From contig NZ_JYIT01000073.1 in assembly GCF_000956545.1 (NCBI RefSeq), forward strand, positions 28,290 through 92,289: DNA of 64,000 nt, written 5' to 3'. Made by a program: the position numbers and the translations under genes. The notes beneath the pieces were generated by a model, which saw only the letters and a program-made list of their open reading frames with translations, was not told the DNA's origin and searched no databases. Shown in pieces: positions 51,416 through 61,080 of the stretch (the first letter of the stretch is position 1; every line of letters starts with the position of its first letter). This DNA comes from Microbacterium azadirachtae (GTDB lineage: Bacteria > Actinomycetota > Actinomycetes > Actinomycetales > Microbacteriaceae).

Positions 51416-51428
51416 GGGGGCGGGCCGC

Positions 51429-53162
51429 TCAGCCGCGGCGCACGGCCTGCCAGAGTGCGCGCCGCTCGGCCTGCTCCACCGGATCCGGCACCGGGAGTGC
51501 GGCCAGCAGCTCCCGGGTGTAGGCGTGGGTCGGATCCTTCAGCACCTGGGCGGTCGTGCCCTGCTCCTGGATCCGGCCGCGCTGCAGCACGATGATGCGA
51601 TCGGCGACGGCGTCGATCACGGCGAGGTCGTGGCTGATGAACAGCGACGCGAAGCCGAGCTCGGCCTGCAGCTGCACGAACAGCTCGAGCACCTTGGCCT
51701 GCACCGACACGTCCAGTGCGCTGGTGGGCTCGTCGGCGATGAGCAGCTTCGGATCCAGTGCGAGTGCGCGGGCCAGCGAGGCGCGCTGGCGCTGCCCGCC
51801 GGAGAGCTCGTGCGGGTAGCGGTCGCCGAAGTTCGTCGGCAGGCGCACCGCGTCGAGCAGCTCGTCCACCTTGGCCCGCGCCGCGGCGACGCTGGACGCC
51901 TTGCCGTGCACGATGAGCGGCTCGGCGATGCACTCCGCGATCGACAGCAGCGGGTTGAAGCTCGTGGCCGGATCCTGGAAGACGAACCCGATCTCCGGGC
52001 GGAGAGGCGCGAGCTGGCGCTGCTTCACGCCCTTCATCTCCTGTCCGAGCACCTGCAGCGACCCGCCGACCACGGTGGTGAGGCCGACGACGGCGCGGCC
52101 GATCGTGGTCTTGCCCGATCCGGACTCGCCGACCAGGCCGACGACCTCGCCGGGACCGACGTGGAAGTCGACGCCCTTCACGGCGACGACGCCGCCGCGG
52201 CCGAACCGTCCCGGGTAGCCGATCTCGCACGCCCGCGCGACGATGAGGCTGCCCGCGGCCGGCTCCGGCGCGGAGCGGTCTTCGAGCGAGGACGCCGACG
52301 GCGACGAAGTCGCGACGAGCGCGGACTTGCCCTGACCGACGTGCGGCACGGCGGCGAGCAGCTCGCGGGTGTAGTCCTGCTGCGGGTTCGCGAAGAGCTC
52401 CCGCACCGGCGCCTGCTCGACGATGTCGCCGCGCAGCATCACCACGACGCGGTCTGCGAGATCGGCGACCACGCCCATGTTGTGCGTGATCAGCACGATG
52501 GTCGCGCCGAACTCGTCGCGGCACGCCCGCAGGAGCTCGAGGATCTCGGCCTGCACGGTCACGTCCAGAGCGGTCGTCGGCTCGTCGGCGATGATGAGCC
52601 CGGCGTTGAGCACGAGCGCCATCGCGATGACGATGCGCTGCTTCTGCCCGCCGGAGAACTGGTGCGGGTAGTCGTCGACGCGCCGGTCCGGATCCGGGAT
52701 CCCCACCTTGCGGAGGATCTCGACGGCCTTCGCCTTCGCCTCCTTCGTGGAGAGGCGTCCGTCGGCATGGGCCCGCAGGCCCTCCGCGATCTGCCACCCC
52801 ACGGTGTAGACGGGGTTCAGCGCCGTCGACGGCTCCTGGAAGACCATCGCCGCATCGCGTCCGCGCATCGCGCGCAGCTTGGCGGGCGAGGCGTGCACGA
52901 CGTCGGTCTCGCCGCCGCGGCCGCGCACGATCACCGCGCCCGACATGGTCGCCGTCTCCGGCAGGAGCCCGAGCAGGGCGTTGGCGGTGACGGTCTTGCC
53001 GGATCCGGACTCGCCGACGATCGCGAGCACCTCGCCCGCGTGAGCCCGGATATCGATGCCCTTCACGGCGTCGACGGGCTCGCCGTCGGTCGCGAACCGC
53101 ACCTTCAGGTCGCGGATCTCCGCGACGTCGCGCAGGCCGATGGTGTTGGTCGTGCCGGTCAT
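51429..53162 (-). CDS. ABC transporter ATP-binding protein, fused DppD-DppF type
   Basis: A 577-residue protein with two complete ABC ATPase domains. Walker A is GESGSGKT in both (about residues 50 and 330), the signature motifs are HQFSGGQKQR and HELSGGQRQR, and both have DEPT and switch His residues (LITHNMG, FISHDLA). Both copies end in the oligopeptide-family motif (PQQDYTRELLAAVP, PTHAYTRELLAALP). It powers the peptide/opine importer encoded upstream; ATGA overlap with the DppC-type permease. Confidence 0.95.
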   Translation of the reverse strand: MTGTTNTIGLRDVAEIRDLKVRFATDGEPVDAVKGIDIRAHAGEVLAIVGESGSGKTVTANALLGLLPETATMSGAVIVRGRGGETDVVHASPAKLRAMRGRDAAMVFQEPSTALNPVYTVGWQIAEGLRAHADGRLSTKEAKAKAVEILRKVGIPDPDRRVDDYPHQFSGGQKQRIVIAMALVLNAGLIIADEPTTALDVTVQAEILELLRACRDEFGATIVLITHNMGVVADLADRVVVMLRGDIVEQAPVRELFANPQQDYTRELLAAVPHVGQGKSALVATSSPSASSLEDRSAPEPAAGSLIVARACEIGYPGRFGRGGVVAVKGVDFHVGPGEVVGLVGESGSGKTTIGRAVVGLTTVVGGSLQVLGQEMKGVKQRQLAPLRPEIGFVFQDPATSFNPLLSIAECIAEPLIVHGKASSVAAARAKVDELLDAVRLPTNFGDRYPHELSGGQRQRASLARALALDPKLLIADEPTSALDVSVQAKVLELFVQLQAELGFASLFISHDLAVIDAVADRIIVLQRGRIQEQGTTAQVLKDPTHAYTRELLAALPVPDPVEQAERRALWQAVRRG

Positions 53163-54172
53163 GCCGCACCTCCCGCGCGACGACGCGTGCGCAGTCGCGG
53201 ATCGCTCAGGTCGTTCAGGCTCTCGCCGACGAGGGTGATGCCGAGCACCACCAGCACGATCGCGAGGCCGGGGAAGATGGACGTCCACCAGATCCCGCTG
53301 GTGACGTCCGCGATGGCGCGGTTCAGGTCGTAGCCCCACTCCGCCGCGGAGGTCGCTTCGATGCCGAAGCCGAGGAAGCCGAGACCCGCGAGGGTCAGCA
53401 GCGCCTCCGAGGCGTTCAGCGTGATGACGACGGGCAGCGAACGGGTGGAGTTGCGCAGCACGTGGCGGATCAGGATCCGGGTGGTCGGGACGCCGATCAC
53501 CTTCGCCGACTCGACGAACGGCTCGGCGCGCACGCGCACCACCTCGGCGCGGATGACGCGGAAGTACTGCGGCACGAACACCACGGTGATCGACAGGGCG
53601 GTGGCCATGATGCCCGACCACAGGTTCGACTGGCCGTGGCTGATCACGATCGACATGACGATCGCGAGCAGCAGCGACGGGAAGGCGTAGATCGCGTCGG
53701 CGAGCACGACGAGCGTGCGGTCGAGCCAGCCGCCGAAGTAGCCGGAGAGCAGGCCGAGCGCGATGCCGATGAAGATCGAGCAGGCGATCGCGGCGAGGAT
53801 CACGAGCAGCGCGGTCTGGGACCCCCAGATCACGCGCGAGAACACGTCGAAGCCGCTGACCGTCGTGCCGAGGATGTTGGTGGCGCTCGGCGGCTGCTGC
53901 GTGCCGAACTTCACTCCGTTGACGGCCTGCTGCGCCCACGAGTAGGGCGCGATCAGCGGGGCGAGGATCGCGGTCAGCACGAACACGGCCGTGATGACGA
54001 GACCGGTGACGAGCATGCCGCGCTGCAGGCCGACGCTCTGACGCAGCTGGGAGACCACGGGGATCCGCTCGCTCCAGCGGCGCTTGCGCGGCGCCTGGGC
54101 GGCGAGCACCTCGGTCTTGGGCGTGGGCAGGTCGCGGTCGACCACGGGCTCGGAGGGGTTTCCGGCAGCCAT
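53159..54172 (-). CDS. Peptide ABC transporter permease (DppC type)
   Basis: A 337-residue inner-membrane permease. It has a cytoplasmic N-terminal extension (residues 1-40, typical OppC_N), then six hydrophobic segments; the EAA-like loop is VESAKVIGVPTTRILIRHVLRN. It follows the DppB-type gene by one base and overlaps the ATPase by four. Confidence 0.95.
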   Translation of the reverse strand: MAAGNPSEPVVDRDLPTPKTEVLAAQAPRKRRWSERIPVVSQLRQSVGLQRGMLVTGLVITAVFVLTAILAPLIAPYSWAQQAVNGVKFGTQQPPSATNILGTTVSGFDVFSRVIWGSQTALLVILAAIACSIFIGIALGLLSGYFGGWLDRTLVVLADAIYAFPSLLLAIVMSIVISHGQSNLWSGIMATALSITVVFVPQYFRVIRAEVVRVRAEPFVESAKVIGVPTTRILIRHVLRNSTRSLPVVITLNASEALLTLAGLGFLGFGIEATSAAEWGYDLNRAIADVTSGIWWTSIFPGLAIVLVVLGITLVGESLNDLSDPRLRTRRRAGGAA

Positions 54173-54173
54173 C

Positions 54174-55250
54174 TCAGTACCTCACCCTCGGGTCGATCAT
54201 GGCGGCGACGATGTCGACGATGAAGTTGGTCACGGCGACGATCACGGCGATCATGACGACGATGCCCTGCACGGCCACGAAGTCGCGGGCCTTGAGGTAC
54301 TCGCTCAGCATGAAGCCGATGCCCTTCCATTCGAAGGTGGTCTCGGTGAGGATCGCGCCGGAGAGCAGCAGTGCGATCTGCAGGCCCATCACCGTGATGA
54401 TCGGGATGAGCGCGGGCCGGAACGCGTGCTTCGTGACCAGGCGGTACTCGCTCACGCCGCGGGAGCGACCCGAGGTGACGTACTGCTGCCCGAGGGTGCC
54501 GATCACGTTGGTGCGGATCAGGCGCAGGAAGATGCCGGCCGTCAGCAGCCCGAGGGCGAGGGCGGGCAGGATCGCGTGCCACAGCACGTCGCCGATGGCC
54601 GGTCCGTTGCCGAGCCGGATCGCATCGAGCAGGTAGATGCCGGTGGGGGTGTTCACCCCGCTCATGAGCAGCTCGGTCTGGGTGCTGGCCCGGCCCGAGA
54701 CGGGCATCCAGCCCAGCCACACCGAGAAGACGAGCTTGAGGAGCAGGCCGACGAAGAAGATCGGGGTCGCGTACGCGAGGATCGCCATGATCCGCAGCGA
54801 GGCGTCCTGCCACTTGTCGCGGCGGTGCGCGGCGACAAGGCCCAGGGGGATCGACACCGCGAACGCGACGATGAGCGCGTAGATCGCGAGTTCGAGCGTG
54901 GCGGATCCGTAGGTCAGCAGCACCTGCGTGACGGGCTGGCCGTCGGTGATGGTCGTGCCGAAGTCGCCCTGCAGGATCTTGCCCAGGTACTCGAAGTACT
55001 GGATGAGGACGGGCCGGTCGTAGCCCGCCTGGTGCACGCGCGCGGCGAGCTGGTCGGGAGGAAGGCGGCCGCCGAGGGCGGCAGTGATGGGATCGCCGGT
55101 GATCCGCATCAGGAAGAAGACCAGGGTGACCAGGATGAGGACGGTCGGGATGATCAGCACCAGGCGGATCAGGATATAGCGCCACAGTCCTCCTCCGGAG
55201 GAGGCGGGGCGCGTCGCCACGGGGTCTGCGGCGAGGGCGTCAACGGACAT
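54174..55250 (-). CDS. Peptide ABC transporter permease (DppB type)
   Basis: A 358-residue permease. The N-terminal segment after a short tail (YILIRLVLIIPTVLILVTLVFFLMR), the periplasmic loop with PVLIQYFEYLGKILQGDFGTT, and the C-terminal EAA region YVTSGRSRGVSEYRLVTKHAFRPALIP are typical. ATG 55250 follows AAGG within the proper distance; the longer frame to 55307 would add Arg/Pro-rich residues without homology. It is 93 bases after the binding-protein gene. Confidence 0.94.
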   Translation of the reverse strand: MSVDALAADPVATRPASSGGGLWRYILIRLVLIIPTVLILVTLVFFLMRITGDPITAALGGRLPPDQLAARVHQAGYDRPVLIQYFEYLGKILQGDFGTTITDGQPVTQVLLTYGSATLELAIYALIVAFAVSIPLGLVAAHRRDKWQDASLRIMAILAYATPIFFVGLLLKLVFSVWLGWMPVSGRASTQTELLMSGVNTPTGIYLLDAIRLGNGPAIGDVLWHAILPALALGLLTAGIFLRLIRTNVIGTLGQQYVTSGRSRGVSEYRLVTKHAFRPALIPIITVMGLQIALLLSGAILTETTFEWKGIGFMLSEYLKARDFVAVQGIVVMIAVIVAVTNFIVDIVAAMIDPRVRY

Positions 55251-55343
55251 GGAGAACCTTCGTGAGGAGGGTGGGCGCTGCGCTGCGCCCGGACGAGGAC
55301 GGGGCACCGTCGCGTGTGCGGCGGTGCCCCGTCTGAGGATGCG

Positions 55344-56978
55344 CTACTTGCTCAGCGGCGCGTAGCGGAACTTGAAGGAGGCGTCGAGGGTCGCACCCTT
55401 GACATCGGCGCCCGTGACCGCGATCTGCTTGCCCTGGAGCAGCGGCAGGGTCGACAGGTCCTTCGCGACCATGTCCTGGATCTGAGCCAGATCCGCCATG
55501 CGCTTGTCCTTGTCGGTCTCGGTCTGCGACTTCACGATGAGGTCGTTGACCGCGCTGTTGTCGTAGTGGTTCTTCAGGAAGTTGTCCGTCGTGAAGAACG
55601 GCGACAGGTAGTTGTCGGCGTCGGAGTAGTCCGGGAACCAGCCGAGCTGGTAGGCCGGGTACACATCGGCGACGCGATCCTTGGAGTACTGCGTCCACTC
55701 CGTGCTCTGCAGGTTGACGGTGAACAGGCCGCCCTGCTCGAGCTGGGCCTTGATCGCGGCGTACTCGTCACCCGAGGACGGGCCGTAGTGGTCGCCGTTG
55801 TACTGGAGGTTCAGTGTGATCGGGCCGGTGACGCCCGCGTCCGACAGGACCTTCTTCGCCTTGTCGAGCGACGGACCGCCGTTGCCGTCGCCGTACATCG
55901 ACTTCAGCGGGGCCGTCGCCCCGGACATGCCGTCCGCGACGAAGGAGTACAGCGGGCTGTAGGTGTCCTTGTAGACGTCCTTCGCGATCGCCGCGCGGTC
56001 GACGAGGTCGGCCGCCGCCTGGCGCACGGCCTGCGCCTTGGCCGGGTCGGCCTCGGGAGTGGTCGCGCCGAAGGGCATCGTGTTGAAGTTGAAGACGATG
56101 TAGCGGATCTCGCCGCCGGGGCCCTCGACGAGCTTGACCTTCTTGTTCTTGGAGAGGTCGGCGGTGTCGGTGGCGGACAGGCTGCGGAACGCCACGTCGA
56201 TGTCGCCGTTGCCGATCGCGAGCTTGAGGTTCGACGCGTCCGCGAAGTACTTGACGTTGACCTGGCTGTTGGCGGCCTTGCCCAGCTCGCCCTGGTAGCC
56301 GGCGTACGGCTTGTAGGAGATGAGCTGGTTCTTCTTGTAGTCGGTGATCTCGTACTGACCCGCGAAGGCCTTGCCCTTGACGATCGTGTCGTCATCGGTG
56401 ACCTTGTCGGCCGAGAAGACCTTCTCGTCGACGATGGGAGCCGCCGGGCTGGAGAGGATGAGCGGCCAGATCTGGTCGTTTCCGTTCTTCAGCGTGAAGA
56501 CGACCGTGGTCGGGTCCGGTGCCGCGGTGCTCGCGAGGTTGCTCAACAGCACCGCGGGACCCGCGGGATCGTTGATCTTGAGCTGGCGGTCGAAGGAGAA
56601 CTTCACCGAGGCCGAGGTCAGCGGGTCGCCGTTGGCGAACTTCAGGCCCTTCTTGAGCTTGACCGTGTACTCGGTCGGCGAGGTGAACTCGGCCGACTCG
56701 GCGATGTCCGGGGTGACCTCGGCCGTGCCGTACTTGCTGTTCATCAGGAACGGATAGACCTGGTTCATCACCGCGAACGAGCCGTTGTCGTATGAGCCGG
56801 CCGGGTCGAGGAACGTGATCTTGTCGGTGGTGCCGACCGTGATCGTGCTGCCGCCGGATCCTCCGGTCGAGCCGCCGCCACCCGTGCTGCTCGTCGCGCA
56901 GCCCGCGAGGACGAGGGCTGTGGCGCCGAGCGCGCCGATGGCGAGGCCGAGACGACCTCGAGTGCTGTGGAATGACAT
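55344..56978 (-). CDS. Peptide ABC transporter substrate-binding lipoprotein (family 5)
   Basis: A 544-residue extracellular binding protein. Signal peptide ends in lipobox VLAGC (Cys about 27) followed by a Gly/Ser linker. SBP_bac_5 features: ITFLDPAGSYDNGSFAVMNQVYPFL, KLKKGLKFANGDPLTSASVKFSFDR and YQLGWFPDYSDADNYLSPFF, the last typical of the dipeptide/nickel family. It heads the operon with both permeases and the fused ATPase. ATG 56978 follows AGAGG. Confidence 0.94.
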   Translation of the reverse strand: MSFHSTRGRLGLAIGALGATALVLAGCATSSTGGGGSTGGSGGSTITVGTTDKITFLDPAGSYDNGSFAVMNQVYPFLMNSKYGTAEVTPDIAESAEFTSPTEYTVKLKKGLKFANGDPLTSASVKFSFDRQLKINDPAGPAVLLSNLASTAAPDPTTVVFTLKNGNDQIWPLILSSPAAPIVDEKVFSADKVTDDDTIVKGKAFAGQYEITDYKKNQLISYKPYAGYQGELGKAANSQVNVKYFADASNLKLAIGNGDIDVAFRSLSATDTADLSKNKKVKLVEGPGGEIRYIVFNFNTMPFGATTPEADPAKAQAVRQAAADLVDRAAIAKDVYKDTYSPLYSFVADGMSGATAPLKSMYGDGNGGPSLDKAKKVLSDAGVTGPITLNLQYNGDHYGPSSGDEYAAIKAQLEQGGLFTVNLQSTEWTQYSKDRVADVYPAYQLGWFPDYSDADNYLSPFFTTDNFLKNHYDNSAVNDLIVKSQTETDKDKRMADLAQIQDMVAKDLSTLPLLQGKQIAVTGADVKGATLDASFKFRYAPLSK

Positions 56979-57224
56979 ATACACCTCTGTATCGGTTCCG
57001 TGGCCGCAGTTCAGCGCGGCCGCAACATCCATGGCCGTCGGGGTTCACGGCGCACGGGACACCCGATTGTATGCACGCCTGCGCTTTTCTCGGGAGATCC
57101 GAGGCCGAGCCGTGACCTGGGTTGGCGCAAATCCTGCGGCGAGCCGTTCGAGCGGGGTAGCCTCAAGGTTCTCCGGCATCGGGGCCGGAGACGTTCGTCA
57201 ATGAACGAAACCGGAGGAGTCCAC

Positions 57225-57455
57225 ATGAAGAAGAACTATTTCGCTTCAGCGGCTGGAGGAGTTGTGCTCGCGGCGGCACTGACGCTGGCCGTGGCGCCCA
57301 GCGCTTCTGCGGCCACGCAGGTCGGATCGGGCGGATACACCTCGCTGAGCGGCTGCCAGGCAGACCAACGACAGTTCGCGAAGAGCGGATATCAGATCGC
57401 GCAGAACTGCGAACTTCGCGGCGACGGGCTGTATCACTTCACGTATTGGGTATAG
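57225..57455 (+). CDS. Small secreted protein, 76 residues
   Basis: ATG 57225 has an excellent GGAGGAG site at 57213-57219. The product begins MKKNYFASAAGGVVLAAALT with an AxA cleavage site near ASAATQVG, giving a mature peptide of about 38 residues: an aromatic/Gly-rich domain with two Cys (SLSGCQADQ and AQNCELRG), probably a disulphide pair, ending in FTYWV. I do not recognise the family. It is in a unit of its own; the DUF779 gene converges on it with an 18-base gap. Confidence 0.75.
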   Translation: MKKNYFASAAGGVVLAAALTLAVAPSASAATQVGSGGYTSLSGCQADQRQFAKSGYQIAQNCELRGDGLYHFTYWV

Positions 57456-57473
57456 CGAACCGGGGATGCGCGA

Positions 57474-57854
57474 TCAGGCCAGCGCGAAGTGCTCGAGCTC
57501 GGACTGATCGAGCATCCGCGAGCGCGTGAGGAACCTCTTGCCGGTCGGCGACTCGACGCTGAATCCGGATCCGCGTCCGTCGACGACGTCGATCGTGAGG
57601 TGCGTGTACTTCCAGTACTCGAACTGCGACGCGGACATGTATACGGGCACGGATTCCTCGACGCCGACGTCGAGATCGCCGAGCAGCACGTCCCCCGGTC
57701 CGGTGAGGAACATGCCCACCGGGTAGCACATGGGCGCGGAGCCGTCGCAGCATCCGCCGGACTGGTGGAACATCAGCGGGCCGTGCTGCGCGGTCAGCGC
57801 ACGCAGCAGCGCCGCCGCCTCCGGTGAGACGTCGACGCGGTGGAATTCGAGCAT
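57474..57854 (-). CDS. DUF779 family protein
   Basis: A 126-residue soluble protein with the DUF779 hallmarks: HGPLMFHQSGGCCDGSAPMCY near residue 25 (CC and further Cys, possibly metal-binding), DVLLGDLDVGVEESVPVYMS, and YWKYTHLTIDVVDGRGSGFS. Function is unknown but it is nearly always next to an aldehyde dehydrogenase, as here: the gene follows it on the same strand by 65 bases. ATG 57854 follows GAGAGGAG. Confidence 0.92.
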   Translation of the reverse strand: MLEFHRVDVSPEAAALLRALTAQHGPLMFHQSGGCCDGSAPMCYPVGMFLTGPGDVLLGDLDVGVEESVPVYMSASQFEYWKYTHLTIDVVDGRGSGFSVESPTGKRFLTRSRMLDQSELEHFALA

Positions 57855-57919
57855 CGCCGCTCCTCTCGTCATGCGGGCGGGCACCTGCGTGGGGTGCCCG
57901 CCCGTTCGTCGGATCCGGA

Positions 57920-59470
57920 TCAGAAGAAGCCCATCGGGCCTTCGGCGTAGGAGACCAGGAGGTTCTTCGTCTGCTGGTAGTGGTCCAGCATCATCTTGTG
58001 GTTCTCCCGGCCGACGCCGGACTGCTTGTAACCGCCGAAAGCCGCGTGCGCGGGGTACTGGTGATACGTGTTGGTCCAGACGCGGCCGGCCTCGATCGCC
58101 CGGCCCGCACGGTAGGCGGTGTCGCCGCTGCGGCTCCACACGCCCGCGCCGAGGCCGTAGAGCGTGTCGTTCGCGATCGAGATCGCATCGTCGAAGTCGG
58201 CGAAGCTCGTCACCGACAGCACCGGCCCGAAGATCTCCTCCTGGAAGATCCGCATGTCGTTCGTGCCCTCGAACACCGTCGGCGCCACGTAGTAGCCCTC
58301 GCTGAGGTCGCCGCCGAGGTCGACGCGCTCACCGCCCGTGAGCAGACGCGCGCCGCCCTGCGTGCCGATGTCGATGTAGCTGAGGATCTTCTCGAGCTGA
58401 TCGTTGGAGGCCTGTGCGCCGATCATCGTGGTGAGATCCAGCGGATTCCCCTGCACGACCTTCTTCACCCGCTCGAGTCCGTCGGCGAGGAAGCCGTCGT
58501 AGATCGAGCGCTGGATGAGTGCGCGGGACGGGCAGGTGCAGACCTCGCCCTGGTTGAGCGCGAACATCGTGAAGCCCTCGAGCGCCTTGTCGTAGTACGG
58601 GTCGGACGTGGAGCTCGCGACGTCCTCGAAGAAGACGTTCGGGCTCTTTCCGCCGAGCTCGAGGGTCACCGGGATGAGGTTCTGCGACGCGTACTGCATG
58701 ATCAGGCGACCCGTGGTGGTCTCTCCGGTGAAGGCGACCTTGCGGATCCGCTTGTGCTGCGCGAGCGGTGCGCCGGCCTCGATGCCGAAGCCGTTGACGA
58801 TGTTCACGACGCCGGCCGGAAGCAGGTCGCCGATGATGTCGAACAGGAAGAGGATCGACGCCGGTGTCTGCTCGGCGGGCTTGATCACGACGCAGTTGCC
58901 CGCGGCGAGCGCCGGTGCGAGCTTCCAGGTGGCCATCAGCAGCGGGAAGTTCCACGGGATGATCTGGCCGACCACTCCGAGCGGCTCGTGGAAGTGGTAC
59001 GCGACGGTGTTCTCGTCGAGCTGGCTGATGCCGCCCTCCTGGGCGCGCAGCACGCCGGCGAAGTAGCGGAAGTGGTCGACGGCGAGGGGGATGTCGGCGG
59101 CGAGCGTCTCGCGCACCGGCTTGCCGTTCTCCCACGTCTCGGCGATCGCGATGACCTCGAGGTTCTGCTCGATACGGTCGGCGATCCGGTTCAGGATGTT
59201 CGCCCGCTCCGCGGGGCTGGTCTTGCCCCAGCTCGCGAACGCCTTCCAGGCCACGTCGACCGCGCGGTCGATGTCCTCGCTCGTGCCGCGGCCGACCTCG
59301 GTGAACGGCTTGCCGTTCACGGGGCTGATGTTCTCGAAGTACTGGCCCTTGACGGGTTCGACGAACTCGCCGCCGATGTAGTGCCCGTACCTCGGGCGGT
59401 AGTTCGCGAGCGCGCCCGGCTGGCCGGGGGCCGCGTAGGCGGTCGACACGCTCTCCTCGATGATGGTCAT
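57920..59470 (-). CDS. NAD-dependent aldehyde dehydrogenase (AldA/ExaC type)
   Basis: A 516-residue ALDH oxidising aldehydes to acids, probably acetaldehyde or short chain. The catalytic Glu is in [14 protein letters not shown] and the nucleophilic Cys in [13 protein letters not shown]-binding segments include [22 protein letters not shown] and GETTTGR. ATG 59470 follows AAGGAG; a longer frame is not supported. It is first in a unit with DUF779. CACGTTGCA repeats upstream are probable sites for the GAF regulator encoded next to it. Confidence 0.95.
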   Translation of the reverse strand: MTIIEESVSTAYAAPGQPGALANYRPRYGHYIGGEFVEPVKGQYFENISPVNGKPFTEVGRGTSEDIDRAVDVAWKAFASWGKTSPAERANILNRIADRIEQNLEVIAIAETWENGKPVRETLAADIPLAVDHFRYFAGVLRAQEGGISQLDENTVAYHFHEPLGVVGQIIPWNFPLLMATWKLAPALAAGNCVVIKPAEQTPASILFLFDIIGDLLPAGVVNIVNGFGIEAGAPLAQHKRIRKVAFTGETTTGRLIMQYASQNLIPVTLELGGKSPNVFFEDVASSTSDPYYDKALEGFTMFALNQGEVCTCPSRALIQRSIYDGFLADGLERVKKVVQGNPLDLTTMIGAQASNDQLEKILSYIDIGTQGGARLLTGGERVDLGGDLSEGYYVAPTVFEGTNDMRIFQEEIFGPVLSVTSFADFDDAISIANDTLYGLGAGVWSRSGDTAYRAGRAIEAGRVWTNTYHQYPAHAAFGGYKQSGVGRENHKMMLDHYQQTKNLLVSYAEGPMGFF

Positions 59471-59538
59471 CGCGTCTCCTTCGACGTACCGCGGCTCCGA
59501 TGCCGCGCGGGTGGATGTGCCTCGACGGTAGGCGCGCG

Positions 59539-59577
59539 CACGTTGCACCCCCGTGCGTCACGTTGCATCGGGTTGCA
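59539..59577. promoter_or_regulatory. Direct-repeat operator upstream of aldehyde dehydrogenase
   Basis: CACGTTGCA occurs at 59539-59547 and 59559-59567, twenty bases (two helical turns) apart, and GTTGCA again at 59572-59577. On the minus strand these read as three TGCAAC units before the gene. They lie 70-107 bases upstream of its start codon, a good position for an activator such as the neighbouring GAF regulator. Confidence 0.6.
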
Positions 59578-59606
59578 CCCCGCGCGCCCCTCCCCCCTTC
59601 CGTCTG

Positions 59607-59657
59607 TTTGCGTCAAACCGTGGGATTCGGGGGCCGGAACCCACGGTTTGACGCAAA
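59607..59657. terminator. Long hairpin after the GAF regulator gene
   Basis: TTTGCGTCAAACCGTGGG (59607-59624) and CCCACGGTTTGACGCAAA (59640-59657) form a perfect 18-bp stem with a 15-base loop. It begins 11 bases after the regulator stop (minus strand) and precedes the aldehyde dehydrogenase promoter, so it is a likely terminator; its TTTGACGCAAA core could also be a protein site. Confidence 0.7.
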
Positions 59658-59668
59658 TAGAGGGAGCG

Positions 59669-60994
59669 TCAGGCCTGCTCGAGCCGTTCGATGCGGCTCA
59701 CCAGGCCCGCGCGCTTCGGCGAGCGCGCCGGCAGGAGCTCCAGGCACAGCCGCAGGATCTCCGCGTCGTCGGCGCCCTCGGGGATCTCGGCGTAGCTCAG
59801 CAGCACGTCGACGCTCGCCTCGGTGCGCATCGTCTCGCGCAGGGTGGAGCGTACCGACTCGCGGTACTCCTCCACGCCCGGCGCCGTCGAGTCGGGCAGC
59901 ACGGGTCCGCGGTACGCGCTCAACGCCACCCGGTGGGCCCCGCGATCGAGCAGGGACAGCACGTCCTGCGCATCGGTCTCCAGCGGAACACTCAGCCGGT
60001 ACGGACGCGACTCCGGCACGAGCGCCGGCCAGATCCGCTCCAGGACCTTGCGCAGGCGCACCATCTCCGGGCGCAGCGTGTCCGCCGACGAACCCTCCCC
60101 GTACACGAGCTCGGCGAGCCGGTCGGCGCTGAGCCCCTGACGGTGCACCGCGAGCAGCAGCAGGATCTCCGCGTGGCGTGCGCTGAGCTCGACGAACCGC
60201 TCTCCCTCCTCCCCGGCCACCTCGAGCCGGGCCCGGTCCCGGCCGAGCACCCGCAGCGCGGCGCGGTCCGGGGCCTGCCTCCGGTGCGGCGTAGCGGCGG
60301 GGGCAACGGGCTCGGCACGGGCCCGCAGGCGTGCGACGAGCAGCTCCGCCTCGACGGCGCGCGCGGTGGCGTCGACGAGCATGCGGGCCTGGGGGCTGGC
60401 CGCCTCCGGGCCGCCGGTGACATCGATCACCCCGAGGATGCGACGGTCCTCCGGGTCGAACACGGGCGCGGCCGTGCACGACCAGGGCTGCACCAGACGG
60501 TTGTAGTGCTCGGCCCCGTGGATCTGCACCGAGGCGCCGAGCTCGAGGGCCGTGCCGGGGGCGGAGGTGCCGACCGAGCGCTCCGACCAGTTCGCGCCCT
60601 CGACGAAGCCCATCTCTCCGGACAGGATCCGCTGGTTCAGGTCGCCTTCGACCCACAACAGGCGTCCGGCATGGTCGCCGACGGCGACGATCACGCCGGA
60701 GTCCTCTGCGGATCCCGGAAGCAGCAGCGAACGGATGGTGTCCATCGCCCCCGCGAGAGGGTGGGCGAGCCGGTAGGCGTCGAGGGCCTCGAGGGTGAAG
60801 TCGAGCGGCGGCAGTCCCTCGGCGCCGACGCGTTGCCGCCACGACCGCTCCCACGACTCGCGCACGAGCGAGCGCACGTTCTGCAGGCGCCCGTCCTCGA
60901 CGTTCCCGGCCACGAGCTCCTCGTGTGCGCGCTCGATGAGCAGGCGCGAGGCGGCGGGGGCAGGATCGCGGGAGGGCTGCCAGGGCGAGGACAC
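59669..60994 (-). CDS. GAF-domain transcriptional regulator of the aldehyde dehydrogenase
   Basis: A 441-residue regulator. An AcoR-like N-terminal part (VRSLVRESWERSWR, then GAF domain with DHAGRLLWVEGD, GANWSERSVGTSAPGTAL, EHYNRLVQPWSCTAAPVFDP) is followed by a winged-helix region (FVELSARHAEILLLLAVHRQ, RPEMVRLRKVLERIWP, SRPYRLSVPL) like SARP/OmpR proteins. There is no AAA domain, so it is not a sigma-54 activator. The usual partner in actinobacteria is an aldehyde dehydrogenase, here immediately downstream on the same strand. GTG 60994 start, confidence moderate. Confidence 0.85.
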   Translation of the reverse strand: MSSPWQPSRDPAPAASRLLIERAHEELVAGNVEDGRLQNVRSLVRESWERSWRQRVGAEGLPPLDFTLEALDAYRLAHPLAGAMDTIRSLLLPGSAEDSGVIVAVGDHAGRLLWVEGDLNQRILSGEMGFVEGANWSERSVGTSAPGTALELGASVQIHGAEHYNRLVQPWSCTAAPVFDPEDRRILGVIDVTGGPEAASPQARMLVDATARAVEAELLVARLRARAEPVAPAATPHRRQAPDRAALRVLGRDRARLEVAGEEGERFVELSARHAEILLLLAVHRQGLSADRLAELVYGEGSSADTLRPEMVRLRKVLERIWPALVPESRPYRLSVPLETDAQDVLSLLDRGAHRVALSAYRGPVLPDSTAPGVEEYRESVRSTLRETMRTEASVDVLLSYAEIPEGADDAEILRLCLELLPARSPKRAGLVSRIERLEQA

Positions 60995-61080
60995 GAGGTC
61001 TCCGATCGTCGGCGACGGAGTGGATCCAGTGTACGGCGACGGGCGCGCCGCAGCGCCGGGATCGGAGACAGGCCTCCGCG

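Noticed and set aside
49894..53169. Minus-strand frame of 1091 codons
   Set aside because: Out-of-frame shadow of the fused ABC ATPase and antisense to the 50095 gene; no domain signature.
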